Assembly: GCA_933207985.1 (NCBI GenBank)
Contig: OW240912.1
Span: forward strand, 365,027,568-365,091,567
Reading direction: 5' to 3'
DNA: 64,000 bases
DNA from: Pelobates cultripes
Taxonomy: Eukaryota > Chordata > Amphibia > Anura > Pelobatidae
The notes under the pieces are model-generated. The model searched no databases. It saw nothing but the letters and a program-made list of their open reading frames with translations, and was not told the origin of the DNA. A program made the translations under genes and the position numbers. Below are positions 44,880-56,710 of this stretch, piece after piece (positions within the stretch are counted from its first letter, which is position 1; every line of letters starts with the position of its first letter).

Positions 44880-45430
44880 GTAGATATAATTTTAACATAT
44901 CAAAAAAATACATGAAAACAATAGAGGAACCCCACAAAAATCATATTCCCAAATAGCCGGTTTGGTAAAACAAAAGTTAAATTCGAACAAAGATTTGACC
45001 GGGGGCTTCATGTGCGAACACCGACGAATGCTCCCCCTGGCTGTTATGGAGCGAGTGCTCCCCCTGTTCGGTAGATCATATCTCCCAAACGTCATTTGTC
45101 TAGATGGTCAGAATGTTGAACGGGCAGCGGTAACATCTTTGCCCAGGTTTGCAGAGACGAGAGGCCGAAAAGAGTTCCAGGCGTTTGATGACCAAGTACC
45201 GCTGCCTGTGCTTGGGAGACAAAATGACCACCATGCACGGACCACATACGTTCTGTTATATAAATGGTGGCCACCCAAGGAAAGCAATCAAGCCAAAGTG
45301 AGAAGTCGTTAATTTGTGGTTAACAGCCAGGGGAGGTCAGTGTTCACTGGTGCATAACAAGGGACCACACACAGGTCTTTTGGGAGACGAACAAGGGGGT
45401 ACGGATAACCAAACATAGAAGAATTGAGTC
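44880..45430. mobile_element. Possible LTR retrotransposon internal fragment
   Basis: GC-richer than the flanks. It contains two near copies of CGAATGCTCCCCCTG (about 45024 and 45050) and AAATGGTGGCCACCCAAGG. The style resembles the internal region at 51180-51890 (GGCGGCCATTTTAAAG), but no coding relic or LTR boundary could be identified. Confidence 0.3.
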
Positions 45431-46617
45431 TGCTACAGATGTACTTTAAAAATATGGACTTTTAAAAAGTCACCATCAGCATTGTCTACATTAACAATTT
45501 TTATTATAATACTAGGTACACTATTGTATCTGACACTGTTGTATAGTGGAGTGCATCAGTGTTCCCTTTAATACAGGTTGAAAGGTAGTTAGGATTGGAT
45601 GGTGCTTAGTGTTTTTCGGATCACAGGGTTAAAGGTATCTGCGACTGTGGCCTGTATCTAATGCTACAATCCCCCCAAGCCTTACCTAATGTCCCTCTAA
45701 TTCTAATTTTACCTTAAAGTCCCCATTAATGCATTATATAAACAACAAGCTAAATATACCCTTCTTGTTTAAATAATGCATTACTATATATTTGTTACTC
45801 TTCTTACTATATTTTTTTAGATTAATTTTATTGTTTCTTGATTGCTAATTTTCTGTTTAATCTTTGCTTATTTCATCTTTAATGCACATACACACATTAG
45901 GTTATCAGCATACAAACACCAGCTGCATTCCAAATAATTTTGGGTGACAGAATGGTAAATTTATAACATTATATTGTATTTTACTGTATAAACAAATAAT
46001 ATATATTTGGCCACCAAGTTCTTAGTTAAGACTATAAACTTGTAGGTGAAACTTTATTTCATCTTCGTAAGGTGTGCTGTAATTTCAGTGATGGCTTTGA
46101 GTTATTGCGTGGATATCATTTTTCATCCGTCGACTGACAATTGTTCCACTTGTATGTTGCCCTATGATACGGCGATGAAAGAAGAGATGGATGGGTTTAT
46201 TAAAGAGATGTACTCTGAAATTGAAATGACTTCATCTGCATTAATGAATGCTTAATCACAGAATTCCAAAACAGAATTAATTCACTAACAAATGGATTGG
46301 TGAAATCACATAAAAATAGCTGTCCCCAGCAACAGCTGTCCCCAGGTATATGGTCAAAAACAGAGAGATCAAATCACTATACTTTGAATTCAGAGAGATA
46401 ATATAAATTATATAGAAAAAAAATCCACAGGTTTTGTGAAATGTTTGTAGTTCATACTCATAATAACCCCTTCAATGTTCAATGTTTTTTGGTTTGGTAA
46501 GATTTTATAACCCCTCTGCCTAATGCAAAGAGACAGAAAATATATAATTTGTTTCTCCAACTGGTGAAGACTTATATCTGAACAATAAGTGAGGGTTTAT
46601 ATTTATTCAGATTTACA
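45431..46617. other. No gene recognised
   Basis: AT-rich DNA. The 69-codon frame at 46046-46255 has no domain I recognise. Confidence 0.45.
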
Positions 46618-46822
46618 TTGATCAGCCACAACATTAAAACCAATAATGAAGTGAATAACATTAATTATATTGTTACAATGGCACCTGGTGAAGTGTGAGT
46701 AATTTTAGCCAAGTGAACAATCTGTTTTTGAATATCATGTGTTGGAAGCAAGAACAATGGGCAAGTCAAAAGATCTGAGTGACTTTGACAAGGACCAAAT
46801 AGTGATGGCTAGACATGTGGGT
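46618..46822 (+). mobile_element. Tc1-like fragment
   Basis: It starts TTGATCAGCCACAACATTAA, then GAAGTGAATAACATTAATTA, and reaches the transposase start (GGGCAAGTCAAAAGATCTGA, GTGACTTTGACAAGGACC). Same family as 26516-27325; cut off after the GGTCTGAGC segment, where a purine-rich minisatellite begins. Confidence 0.8.
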
Positions 46823-46824
46823 CT

Positions 46825-47095
46825 GAGCTGGGGAGACAGAAAAAGGATGCGGGGAAAAGGATACACACTCGAAGGGTAATTGGGATATGGGAAGGCATAA
46901 AAGGAGGCAAAGAGAGACACACACGTGGGTGACAGGGTTATGGAAAGACATACAAGGGGGTGAAGGATGGTAAGCAAAAACACAAGAAATGGTGGGTGGA
47001 AGTGAGAGACACAAAAAAGGAGAGGGTGAGGGATTAAGGAGAGATACAAAACCGATTGAGGATATACAGAGAGTCACAGGGAGTGGAGGGACTTT
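46825..47095. repeat. Purine-rich minisatellite
   Basis: Degenerate units with GAGAGACACA, GGGTGA and TTATGGAAAGACAT words of about 45-55 bp. The overlapping minus-strand proline/serine-rich frames come from the repeat. Confidence 0.6.
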
Positions 47096-48204
47096 TTTTT
47101 TAATAGTCCAAGTAGACGCCAACATATTGTTCTTTTCCAGGTACTAGATACACTATGGGCACTTTTGCCCCAGCTTATAGAAAATCATAGACTGGGTGCA
47201 CTTTATTGGCAGGTCTAAAATGAGAAAATGGAAGTACTGCAACAAATCTGAATTCATGCCATTTGAGATCATTTTTTTAACTGACTACTTTCTGTAGTGT
47301 CCAAGTTGTACATCACAAACATGTCACAGGGTTTGTCCTTAAAAGGGTCACTTATATAAAAATATATTGAAATATAGCAAGGGCGATACATTAACTATGG
47401 TATTTGTTAGAGCATGTTAGATCTATCTGTTTTGTGAAAATTTCTGGCTGTGGTGACAAAAATGCTTGGTTTTTAAACAGAACATTATTTAGCAAATTTT
47501 TGTCAAATTGACCTATGAGGATGTGGTAAATGACATAATGCTTGTTTCCAGTGGTTACGATAATTCCTACTGCTATGTTAAAAAGGAACCATTGCTTTAC
47601 TGTAACTTACCCCATTGAGTATAACATGAAAAATCACCTATAATTTGTGTTAACTGTTTTTCATCTGACGCTCTGTTTTCTTAAAAGGCTCGGTTTTCAT
47701 AAAAGGCTATATTCCCTTATAATCACACACATAGTAATAGGTATAGTTACCAACACGTGAAAATGAAAACGTAATTTTATGTAAATTTATGTTTATTTGT
47801 TTACTAAATTAGGAATTCAGACCGATTTGTATTTATCAACTGTAAACAGTCGGTGTAATATTTTGGCCTAATGCACAATAATGTTTCAAAAACAAGCTCA
47901 CTAAACATGTGCACGGCTCAAACATTCACAGGGTTATTCACCGAACGGCCCTTTACCGAATGGGACAAAACCAGACTACACAATGCAGACATTGTTCATA
48001 AAATTTAACAATGCCTGGATTTTGCAATTCAGGGACTGAACGGACCTGGATTTGGTCCAGATTCCAGTCAGCCCGAATGCTGCCGAATGTCTGAAATACA
48101 GACAGAATTAATTAAATCAGGCCCCGTAGGCTTCAATTCCTCTTTCACTTTTAGAATAGGGAAGGTGAATAGAACCAAGGTTGGCTAAGTATCTTCATAA
48201 CATC
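47096..48204. other. No gene recognised
   Basis: AT-rich DNA. A GC-richer stretch at 47930-48130 (ACCGAACGGCCCTTTACCGA, AGCCCGAATGCTGCCGAATG) may be an old retroelement piece. Confidence 0.4.
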
Positions 48205-48278
48205 ACCCATTGTACAGCAATACAGAGTTTACTGGTGCTATATAAACAATAAAATAATAATAATAATAATAATAACAT
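48205..48278 (+). repeat. L2-type LINE 3' tail
   Basis: CCCATTGTACAGCAATACAG, GGTGCTATATAAACAATAAA and an AATAATAATAAT microsatellite form the 3' end of an L2-type LINE on the plus strand. Confidence 0.75.
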
Positions 48279-50814
48279 CTGGGCTCTGCCTAAGCCTTTT
48301 TTTTTAGCCACAATTTCGTAACTAGGTTCTCAGCTTGTACCTTTGTGTTAATTGTATAAATCACTATTTTAGTTGGTTAGATTCTTAATGTAGTCTAAAG
48401 TACAGATTCCCTACTTAATAATTTTAGTTTGTTTTTTTTTGGGCTGAAATCAGTGTTGTTATCTGCATTGTAATATTCAGGTGGATTGACTATGACTCCT
48501 CTTTGTTCTGTATTTTATTTTGTATAGTACATGGGATGGCTTTCAACTGTGCAGTTGTTGAATGTTAGTGCTTTAAAGTGTCTGTTAATGTTTTGAATGT
48601 TTTTTTTTTTTTTTTTTCATTTGCCGCTTTGGTGCAGATTTCTTTTGGTTCTTTACTGCATTAATTTATCAACACATACACCACCCGTTTCACAGTGCTT
48701 GAGTCATTTTCAGAAGTATGAGAATATACGTGACACTAAGACATTTCAAAGTGATGGGGTAAAAATGTTGCATTTCATGTAAAATTTCTACTTTAACAAT
48801 GTACAATTGTTACTTTTTCTTAAATTTATTATAGCTATGTCACCTTTAATACACTTGAGATAATATGTTCTACTGTGCTGAATTATCATGTGGCCTTATC
48901 TATTCCAAATCATTGTTTTTATTTTTACTTAAAAGAGTCAATTTCCATACTACAATATAATATAGCAATAATAAACTTGGAGTCTAATTTAGAACTGATA
49001 GCTTGAAGCGCAAACTTTATTTTTGTCTGCTTTTTTTATACTATGTAGTTGTTGCACTGCATTTACATGCTGTTTAGGTTTGATAATAACTTTCTCAAAA
49101 ATTACATGCATTTTTTTGGTGTTTTTTTTTGTTTTCTATGCTGTGCATTCTGTGGGCTATAATCATGATTTTACTGTGGGAAATCTGTGGGCTTTAGGTT
49201 TGTCTGTGATTTTTCCAGGAAAAATACATGAATTTTGCTCACTGCAGAATTGTAGCACTTTTGCTACACATTGTAAGACTGGGCTCAGTGGTATACGAAT
49301 TGGGCTCCTGTCAAGCTAAGAGCAAGGCTGCAAGTTTTAATCTGTCAATTCTGTGAGGTTCATCATGTTACTATGAACCTCAAAGCATATCATAATGTAT
49401 ATAAAGATTGCAATAAGTGAGTTCTCTGATACAATATTTTCAACTTTCCCTGCAACAGTGAGTTCTAGCAAATTTCCTTTTGGATTTCGAAGAGATGTTT
49501 GCGGAGGGCATCCTTGCTCCTGGTCTGTGTTTTGTGTAAAATATATGAGGAAGAGGAGAGTGAGGTAGCAAGGTTGCATTGTACACTATTATTGCGCCAC
49601 ATTGGAAACAATTACTTATTATAATTTTATATTACAAAAAAGGACAAACCTTATTTTTTAACAAATCCATGCTTTCTAGAGCAGGTCTTAACTAGGCTGA
49701 AAAAGCTTTACTGGCTGCCTTTCTGCCTGTTTTTCTATCTCGGGCCTATAGACTAATCATCTTTCTTCTATATGCTAGGAATCTGCAAGAAAAGGGAATA
49801 TAGGTAAACAGTGGTAAAAATATAATATGTTATGGAAGATGCTGTCAAAATCTATGTTTTCTTCCTAATGCTGGATGGTCTTTTGTTGTTCTAATTTCTA
49901 TGACCACTTGGAGGCTTCAGTGGTAGTCGTACTCTCGATGCCGCAGCCACTGTTGTGTTGTGGTTCAGTCGACAATCCAGTCATTTGAAACGCGCGCTTG
50001 GCCACCACCGAGTTGAAGACCCCCGCGGCATTCCTCTGCTATATGTGCAGGCAATGTTATGCACATTGGTGGTCTCGCGAGGTTGCAGTATCACCATGGC
50101 AACCTCGCACGGCCTACAGGAGTACTTAAGTTTATAGTACCCTTAAGTAAAATAAATTTATTTTATAATAACGTTTTCCATAGGTCATTATTGTGGAACA
50201 CATCATCTACCCTTCTCAGGACACATCTCTTTGTGTGATTTGGTGCAGGGTGACGATGCTGTCCAATAGCATTAAGGTTATTCTTATAAATACTTCCTCT
50301 TTCTGAATCATTTCCCTGTCATGGTTTATTATTGCCCAAGAGTGTGTACTGATTACTTAGTGTTTCTTGTTACTGACCCAGCTTTATGTTGTCACACTGC
50401 CGATCTGGTATTGGGACAATGGGTGGAGTGTCCTGGAGCGGTCTCACTTTTTAAAAAAAACTTTTTTTTTCCTTTCATCTCGAACACCAAATACTTGAAA
50501 GGATGAGACATCGTAGACTTTGTGTTTCTTTACCACCATGATTAATTTTACAATTATGCAGAATCAGGAAAATTCCTAGAGACCAAGAGGCTTGTTTGTT
50601 TTACCTAAAGAATGTAACCAAAAAATGTATGTATTTGTGATTGTGAAATTTACAAAACAAGGACTATTTTATAGCACAAGTGCCAAATTGTACAGATGCA
50701 TTTTTAAAATTTGGATGGTAGACAAGCTGATACTGTCTCGACAACATAATCCTCTAATCACTGGATTTCCCCTAAAATATTTCACAGACATTGAATCATT
50801 TTAGGATTATCATT
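48279..50814. other. No gene; one GC-rich patch
   Basis: AT-rich except for 49920-50115. That patch has CpG-rich sequence and a hairpin CGCGAGGTTGC...GCAACCTCGC (50077-50111) of the type seen in hAT-like cores (compare 58464-58500). No exon is supportable. Confidence 0.4.
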
Positions 50815-51095
50815 ATTCAAGAAGGCATATCAATTAAACTGTTAACAGCTTTCCCTCCCCAAACCTCATTAACCCACCTTCTCTGCTGCAACTGCGTCAT
50901 CTAAAAAAACGAGCCTTCATTGTAAATTATTCTAGCAACATACTTTTTTCTTTACATGAAATACATTTTACCCTTCCTCTTATGTCATTTCCCCCCCACT
51001 CCCCTTAGAATGTAAACTTGCTTGAGCAGAGCCCTCAGCACCTTTTGTTCCTGTATGTCCAACTTGTCTTGTTGCAACTACTTGTTTGTTAGTCC
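50815..51095 (+). mobile_element. L2-type LINE 3' untranslated fragment
   Basis: GAAGGCATATCAATTAAACT, ATTCTAGCAACATACTTTTT, ATGTAAACTTGCTTGAGCAG and GTTCCTGTATGTCCAACTTG match, with divergence, the 3' region of the LINE copies at 4140-4450 (inverse) and 9030-9265. Confidence 0.7.
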
Positions 51096-51894
51096 ACCTA
51101 TTTTAGTCTTTGTAGAATTTGTTCATAAATAATATTAATAAGAAGACACAAATAAGGTAAAGGAATCTGCCTAACAAAGGTAGAAACCCTATGTGATGAG
51201 ACCAATCTCGCCACATTGCATTGGAGAAGCCTGGTTGCCTGCATGTTGCCTTTGGATTATGGCCCCATGTTAAAAGACTTCTTTTCCCCTGCAGAAAAGG
51301 CTTATTCGTGCCTTTCTGCCCGGCGGTCGGTAGATTCAAACTACCGAACTAACGCACAAATGACTGGACCACCTGGGAGCTGGAGTGTGTCGGCAATTAA
51401 CCTCCCAGAAGCTGTGGTTAACTGCAGCTTAATTGATGAATGCTGGGTGGCCTTTGTTCAGTTGCCGAACACGTGGTGGCGGCCATTTTAAAGTCCTGAA
51501 CGGCCAGCGGTGTTCAGCGCCCAAACTGTGGCACTGTAAATGGACACTTATTAATGCCTGTTCATTCGGCAGTTTAAACCGTATGAACAGCATTACCCCA
51601 GATAGCCATCCCGTGGAGTCTATTTATATGGAGAACAGACTTTGTGAACACTTTAACTCCATGGCGATTGGACTGTATGCATAGGATCTGAGTGCTATTT
51701 GGTACTTTTGTGCGCTCAGATCCCAGCTATCTGGGGATGGGTTGCAACTATATATTTTGTGTGATAAATGTAATATTGTGTATTTTATTGTGTTTTAGTG
51801 TTTTAATGTAACTATGTGGGTAATGGAGTTTTGCCTCTGTCCTTGGAGATAATTGGATTTCTTCCCAATTATCTCCCGGATAGAGGGGAGGGAT
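51096..51894 (+). mobile_element. Internal 3' region of LTR retrotransposon
   Basis: Non-coding, GC-richer sequence leading to a polypurine tract GGATAGAGGGGAGGGAT (51878-51894) directly before the LTR. Internal words such as GCGGCCATTTTAAAG and GATCTGAGTGCTATTTGGTAC...GTGCGCTCAGATCCC (a hairpin, about 51686-51724) are seen. No gag or pol relic is recognisable, so the 5' boundary is uncertain. Confidence 0.5.
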
Positions 51895-52346
51895 TGTAAT
51901 GTATTGGGGGAGTGTTTTAACCATGTCTGCCTGTGATTGGTCATTGTACTATTTGTGTCCCAGTCTCCCATTTGGTCCCCTAGGGGAGTGTCCACCAGGT
52001 GGGAGACCTGCATAAATACTGGGCAGGTAGCCCTCATTAAACAGACCACTGCTTGACCCTCAACACGGAGCTCTGTCTCGTCTTTGGGGGGATTTACTGT
52101 ATGCTGTTAGAGACTGATTGCCAGGACCCGCTTGGGTGCTTTTCCTGTTCGTCTGCTAGCAGCTATTCGTGAGGTTCCAGTTCGGGAGTTTGGAGTGCTA
52201 CTTTGTATGCAGTTCGGTAGTTTGAAGCATTCCCTTGTATGCAGTTCATGAGTTTGGTGTTCTGCAGTAGCTGTGCCTGTATCTCTGGAAGGGGAAGATC
52301 TCCTAAATGGTGGTTTAACCCTTTTATGCCTGGGGGTGCCATTACA
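51895..52346 (+). mobile_element. 3' LTR of an LTR retrotransposon
   Basis: The 452-bp unit begins TGTAATGTATTGGGGG and ends GGGGGTGCCATTACA, giving a TGTAATG/CATTACA inverted terminus. A TATA-like CATAAATACTGGG (about 52010) and the polyadenylation signal ATTAAA (about 52036) lie in order. The polypurine tract just upstream shows that this is the 3' copy, in plus orientation. The 5' LTR is not in the window. Confidence 0.7.
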
Positions 52347-53409
52347 CCCTACTTACTGAAATTACCTCCTAAGTAGAGTCATTCAAAGGCAATGGCAAAG
52401 CAACAAAAAATAATAATATATTTTATTTAAACAAGATCCTAAAGTTAAAATACGATAGACAGAGTAAAATGAAAAAAAGGAGAGCAGGAGAAAGTGTCTT
52501 GTAATAATCAACAAGTATAAAGGGTATAAAAAATCCCTATATAAAACCTAAGTGTGCTACATACACAAAACAATATGTATAGTATAGCCTGAGAAGAGGT
52601 GCTCAGGATATCAGTAACACAACAGGCAGCATACAGGATATGAAGCCTGTGTAGGACAGTAGGTGAAAAGATAGTCAGAGATAGGCAATAGCCAGTGGGG
52701 TTCTATGAATAAGACCCTTCAGATAGAGTAGTGGGAGTAGACGTGCATCTAGTTGAATGGAGGCATAACCCCACAATCAAACCAATGGCAGCCAAACCCA
52801 CTCCCAAACCAGCCGTGCTAATACCCCCTGCAAAACTAGGAGATTGTCCAGAGAAAGGGCTAGAGCTATCCAACCTAATCACCTAGGCTATCTGCTGCTT
52901 TGTGGCAGTTAAAGGATTCTATGTAGCTTGCCCTGCGTGTTTAACCTAAAGAGCTGTAGCTAACACAAATGGATAGACAAACTATTCTCCCCTCAATAGA
53001 CTTATGAACTAATAGAATAAGGGCATCGGCACACTAAGTAGCTCGACACGCGTTTCGGCAGTTAATCCTGCCTTTGTCAAGAGCAAATTTGTCCAGGATT
53101 AGATTCTTTTATATAGGAGGGTTCGGCCCTCCTCCTTGAATAAATTATCCAATGGGAAACTTCAGAAGTCTGGGGAACACCTCCATGGGTAAACACCCTC
53201 CTTCGTTTTTAATTCTGACAGCTGAGTGTTCTGAATCATCAAAGGGGAGGGGAAAGTAGGTGTGCGTAATAGTTAAAGACTTTAGAGTACCCTCCTTTTT
53301 AGGGACTGATCTGAAAACACATAATTTCTACTGTGATACACATTGTTTAACAGTGTACATATCCTAACTATCAACTGGGTTTAAACGTCAAATGTAACAA
53401 TTTTGTAAA
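52347..53409. other. Probable retroelement tail, unclassified
   Basis: AT-rich sequence ending in GACACGCGTTTCGGCAGTTA...CCTTTGTCAAGAGCAAA (53045-53092), comparable with 24230-24265. This motif style is associated with Penelope-like element ends in frogs; the association is inference. No gene. Confidence 0.35.
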
Positions 53410-53417
53410 CCTACAGT

Positions 53418-55172
53418 CAGGGGCGTACCTAGAGCATTTGGCACCCGGGGCGGATCCTGGGCTTGGCACCCCCTCACCCCACCCACAAAAAAAACCTGTA
53501 ACATTTTTTAAATGTTTTCCTTTTTTTATGTATTGAACAAATTTGGAAACTTTGCAAAACCTCTGTCAGCCCCCTTCTACAAAACCCTTGTGTGCCCCAC
53601 CCCCTCCTACAAAAACCCTGTCCCACCCAGTCTACAAATCCTGTACTGCCCCCCGTCTACAAAACCCCTGCAATCCTCATCTACAAATCTCCTTCTAAAG
53701 ACTCCTGTCCCAACAAAAAACCCCTGCCCCCTTCTACAAAATCCCTGCATCCCCCCACACACATTTACAAGCAGACAGTCACACACACACACAGTTACAG
53801 GCAGACCGTCACACATACAGTCAGAGACAGTCATGCACACAGTTACAGGCAGACAATCACATATACATTCTCACACACACACACACGCTCACAGTCAGAC
53901 AGTCACACACACACAGTAAAAGGCAGCAGCAGACAGTCACATGCACACAGTCACAGACAGATAGTCAAACACGGTTACAGGCAACATCAAACAGTCACAG
54001 ACAGGCAGTCACACACACATAGTCACATGCAGACCGTCACACATACAATTATAGGCAGACAGTTACACACACAGTCAGTTACAGGTAGTCACACAGAGTC
54101 ATAGCCAGGCAGTCACACACACAGTTATTGGCAGAGAGTCACAAATACAGTCACACACACACAGTCACTGGCAGAGAGTCACACACATACACAGTTACAG
54201 TCACACACAGTTACAGGCAACATCACACAGTCACAGGCAGACACACACACCGTCACAGGCAGACAGACACACACACACACACAGTTACAGGCATGCAGTC
54301 ACACACACACACACACACACCGGCAGGCAGACAGACAGACACACACACACACACACAGTTACAGGTATGCAGTCACACACACACACACACATACACTGTT
54401 ACAGACAGACAGTCACACACACATACAGAGTTACAGGCATGCAGTCACACACACAGACACACACACACATACACAGTTACAGGCAGACAGACAGACACAC
54501 ACACAGTTACAAGCATGCAGTCACACACACACACATACACAGTTACAGGCAGACAGTCACACACACACACACACACACACAGTTACAGTCACGCAGTCAC
54601 ACACACATACACAGTTACAGGCATGCAGTCACACACACACACACACACACAGTTACAGGCATGCAGTCACACACACATACACAGTTATAGGCATGCAGAC
54701 ACACACACAAACACAGTTACAGGCATGCAGACACACACACACAAACACAGAAACAGGAAGACAGTTTTACAGACACAGTCACACACACACTATTACTTAC
54801 AGACAGGAGCTGGAGGAGGAGTGGATTCACTGGAGTCCTCCTGAAACCTGTTAGGTGGAGAGGCAGGGATTCCTTCCTGCTGCACCTCCATGTGCAGCAG
54901 TAACAGCAGCGGGTAAGGGTCGTATTAAGCCCTGCCCTGCTGCTGATTTGGCTCCACACCGATTCTGCTTAGCCCCGTCCCCACTCTCATTCCGTGCAGC
55001 CAGTTCAGCTGCACCTTGCGTATGAAAGCTGTTCTGGCCGCACGGCACCCTAACTACCACGGGGCACAGTGCGACCACAGCTCACACAGCCCCACACCAG
55101 GGTCATGGCACCTCCCACCCAGTGGCACCCGGGGCGGACTGACCCCTCTGCCCCTCCCTTAGTACGCCACTG
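53418..55172. mobile_element. Non-autonomous hAT-like element with perfect target duplication
   Basis: The left end CAGGGGCGTACCTAG and the right end CTTAGTACGCCACTG are inverse. Segments GGCACCCGGGGCGGA occur near both ends (53441 and 55123). The 8-bp duplication CCTACAGT is perfect (53410-53417 and 55173-55180). Inside are CCCCTTCTACAAAACCC repeats (53570-53750), a CA minisatellite (53755-54795) and a GC-rich core (54800-55120). No transposase. Confidence 0.93.
53755..54795. repeat. CACACAGTTACAGGCA minisatellite
   Basis: More than 30 degenerate units built from AGTCACACACACACAGTTAC and AGGCATGC or AGGCAGAC. Threonine/histidine-rich frames of 107-238 codons on the plus strand are artefacts. 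Confidence 0.9.
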
Positions 55173-55180
55173 CCTACAGT

Positions 55181-55723
55181 ACAGGGAGCTGTCGGTCGGA
55201 TCCTAGTATTACCTCTTGGTGTAACCACAGAGACATATGGAGTGGAGAAGGTGAGCACTTTTCTATAGAAAGCGGCAAAGATCTAGTCTAACGCTATACA
55301 CAGCGGCAGCACTTTTCATACCTAGCCGTACTGTCATTAAATTCTTTATACCTATATCTGCCTGATTTTTGCCACTTTCTATGTAAATGTGCTCACGCTC
55401 TAAAGAGAAAAATATTTCAAGATATTTGTAAGTACAGGTTATAGCTCCATATAGATCTCTGTGGAGTGCATCTGTATGTATGTACCCCTAATTTAGATGA
55501 ATTGAAGAATTTGTCAGTTTTGCATAAATAAAATAATGGAAAGATGGGTGAAATGAGCACACATGTAATGCATACTATTTTAAACATTAACTATTACAGA
55601 GAAAAATATATCTTGATCATTGAATTAAATATCTCAAATTCTTATTCCGATTCTAAGAGTAAAATTAGAGGTAAAAGATATTCATACAGCTGAGAATGTA
55701 ATCAAGTCAAGGTATTCATATCT
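55181..55723. other. No gene recognised
   Basis: AT-rich DNA with nothing supportable. Confidence 0.45.
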
Positions 55724-56100
55724 TTAAAGGAACACTGCATTGATTTTAAAAAAAGTTTTCATTATTTAGTAGATAAACCCCAAAGAACACATGCATGTGT
55801 ATATTTTCTTGGGGGGGGGAGGGGGCATATGAAAAACCAGCTTGCAGAAGCTGCAGATCTGCTGTCTGCAGCCTTTGCAAGCTCTCCCCCTTATTTCAGG
55901 AACTGACTGAAAATCGGAGTTAGGGAATACTTCAGTCAGATGCTTCTCATTGAGAAACCTCTCTGCTGGAGTTGGGATTGCACATGCACACACTGTCATG
56001 GCTTTACAATGCTTCTCGATGAGGTGTAGTACAACTCATTGAGAAGGTGGGACAACAGTTACCCTCTAGTCCTACTTCTATGTGCTCTGTATTGCTAAGA
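55724..56100 (+). mobile_element. T2-like MITE, 5' part
   Basis: It starts TTAAAGGAACACTGCATTGA with TTAA, and the body has GC-richer sequence with TGCAGATCTGCTGTCTGCA. It is cut at about 56100 by the 3' end of a CR1 LINE. No right end found. Confidence 0.5.
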
Positions 56101-56585
56101 GAAACATAGAAACATAGAAACATAGAATGTGACGGCAGATAAGAACCATTCAGCCATCTAGTCTGCCCAATTTTCTAAATACTTTCATTAGTCCCTGGTC
56201 TTATCTTATAGTTAGGATAGCCTTATGCCTATCCCACGCATGCTTAAACTCCTTTACTGTGTTAACCTCTACCACTTCAGCTGGAAGGCTATTCCATGCA
56301 TCCACTACCCTCTCAGTAAAGTAATACTTCCTGATATTATTTTTAAACCTTTTGTCCCTCTAATTTAAGACTATGTCCTCTTGTTGTGGTAGTTTTTCTT
56401 CTTTTAAATATAGTCTCCTTTACTGTGTTGATTCCCTTTATATATTTAAATGTTTCTATCATATCCCCCTGTCTCGTCTTTCCTCCAAGCTATACATGTT
56501 AAGATCCTTTAACCTTTCCTGGTAAGTTTTATCCCGCAATCCATGAACCAGTTTAGTAGCCCTTCTCTGAACCCTCTCTAAGGTA
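56101..56585 (-). mobile_element. CR1-type LINE, 3' end, copy A
   Basis: On the minus strand it ends in a TTTCTATG microsatellite (AAACATAGAAACATAGAAAC on the plus strand, 56101-56127), the type of short terminal repeat that CR1 elements have. It covers only the C-terminal coding end and the 3' end. It matches 56711-57190 (copy B) closely throughout, and stops within the RRATK segment. Confidence 0.85.
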
Positions 56586-56710
56586 CAATTTCAGAACAAA
56601 TTGAAACAAATAATTTCAGATCCATAAATTTTCATAAGGTTAGCGATTTAGGGACTTACTTATAAAGTAACTGAAAAGGCAAAATTAAGAAAAAGGGATT
56701 TTCTTAATTA

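Noticed and set aside
49023..49319. 98-codon hydrophobic frame that might be a membrane protein
   Set aside because: AT-rich, no conserved motif, no start or splice context; most likely chance.
53592..54844. Histidine/threonine-rich open frames up to 238 codons
   Set aside because: CA minisatellite within the hAT-like element at 53418-55172.
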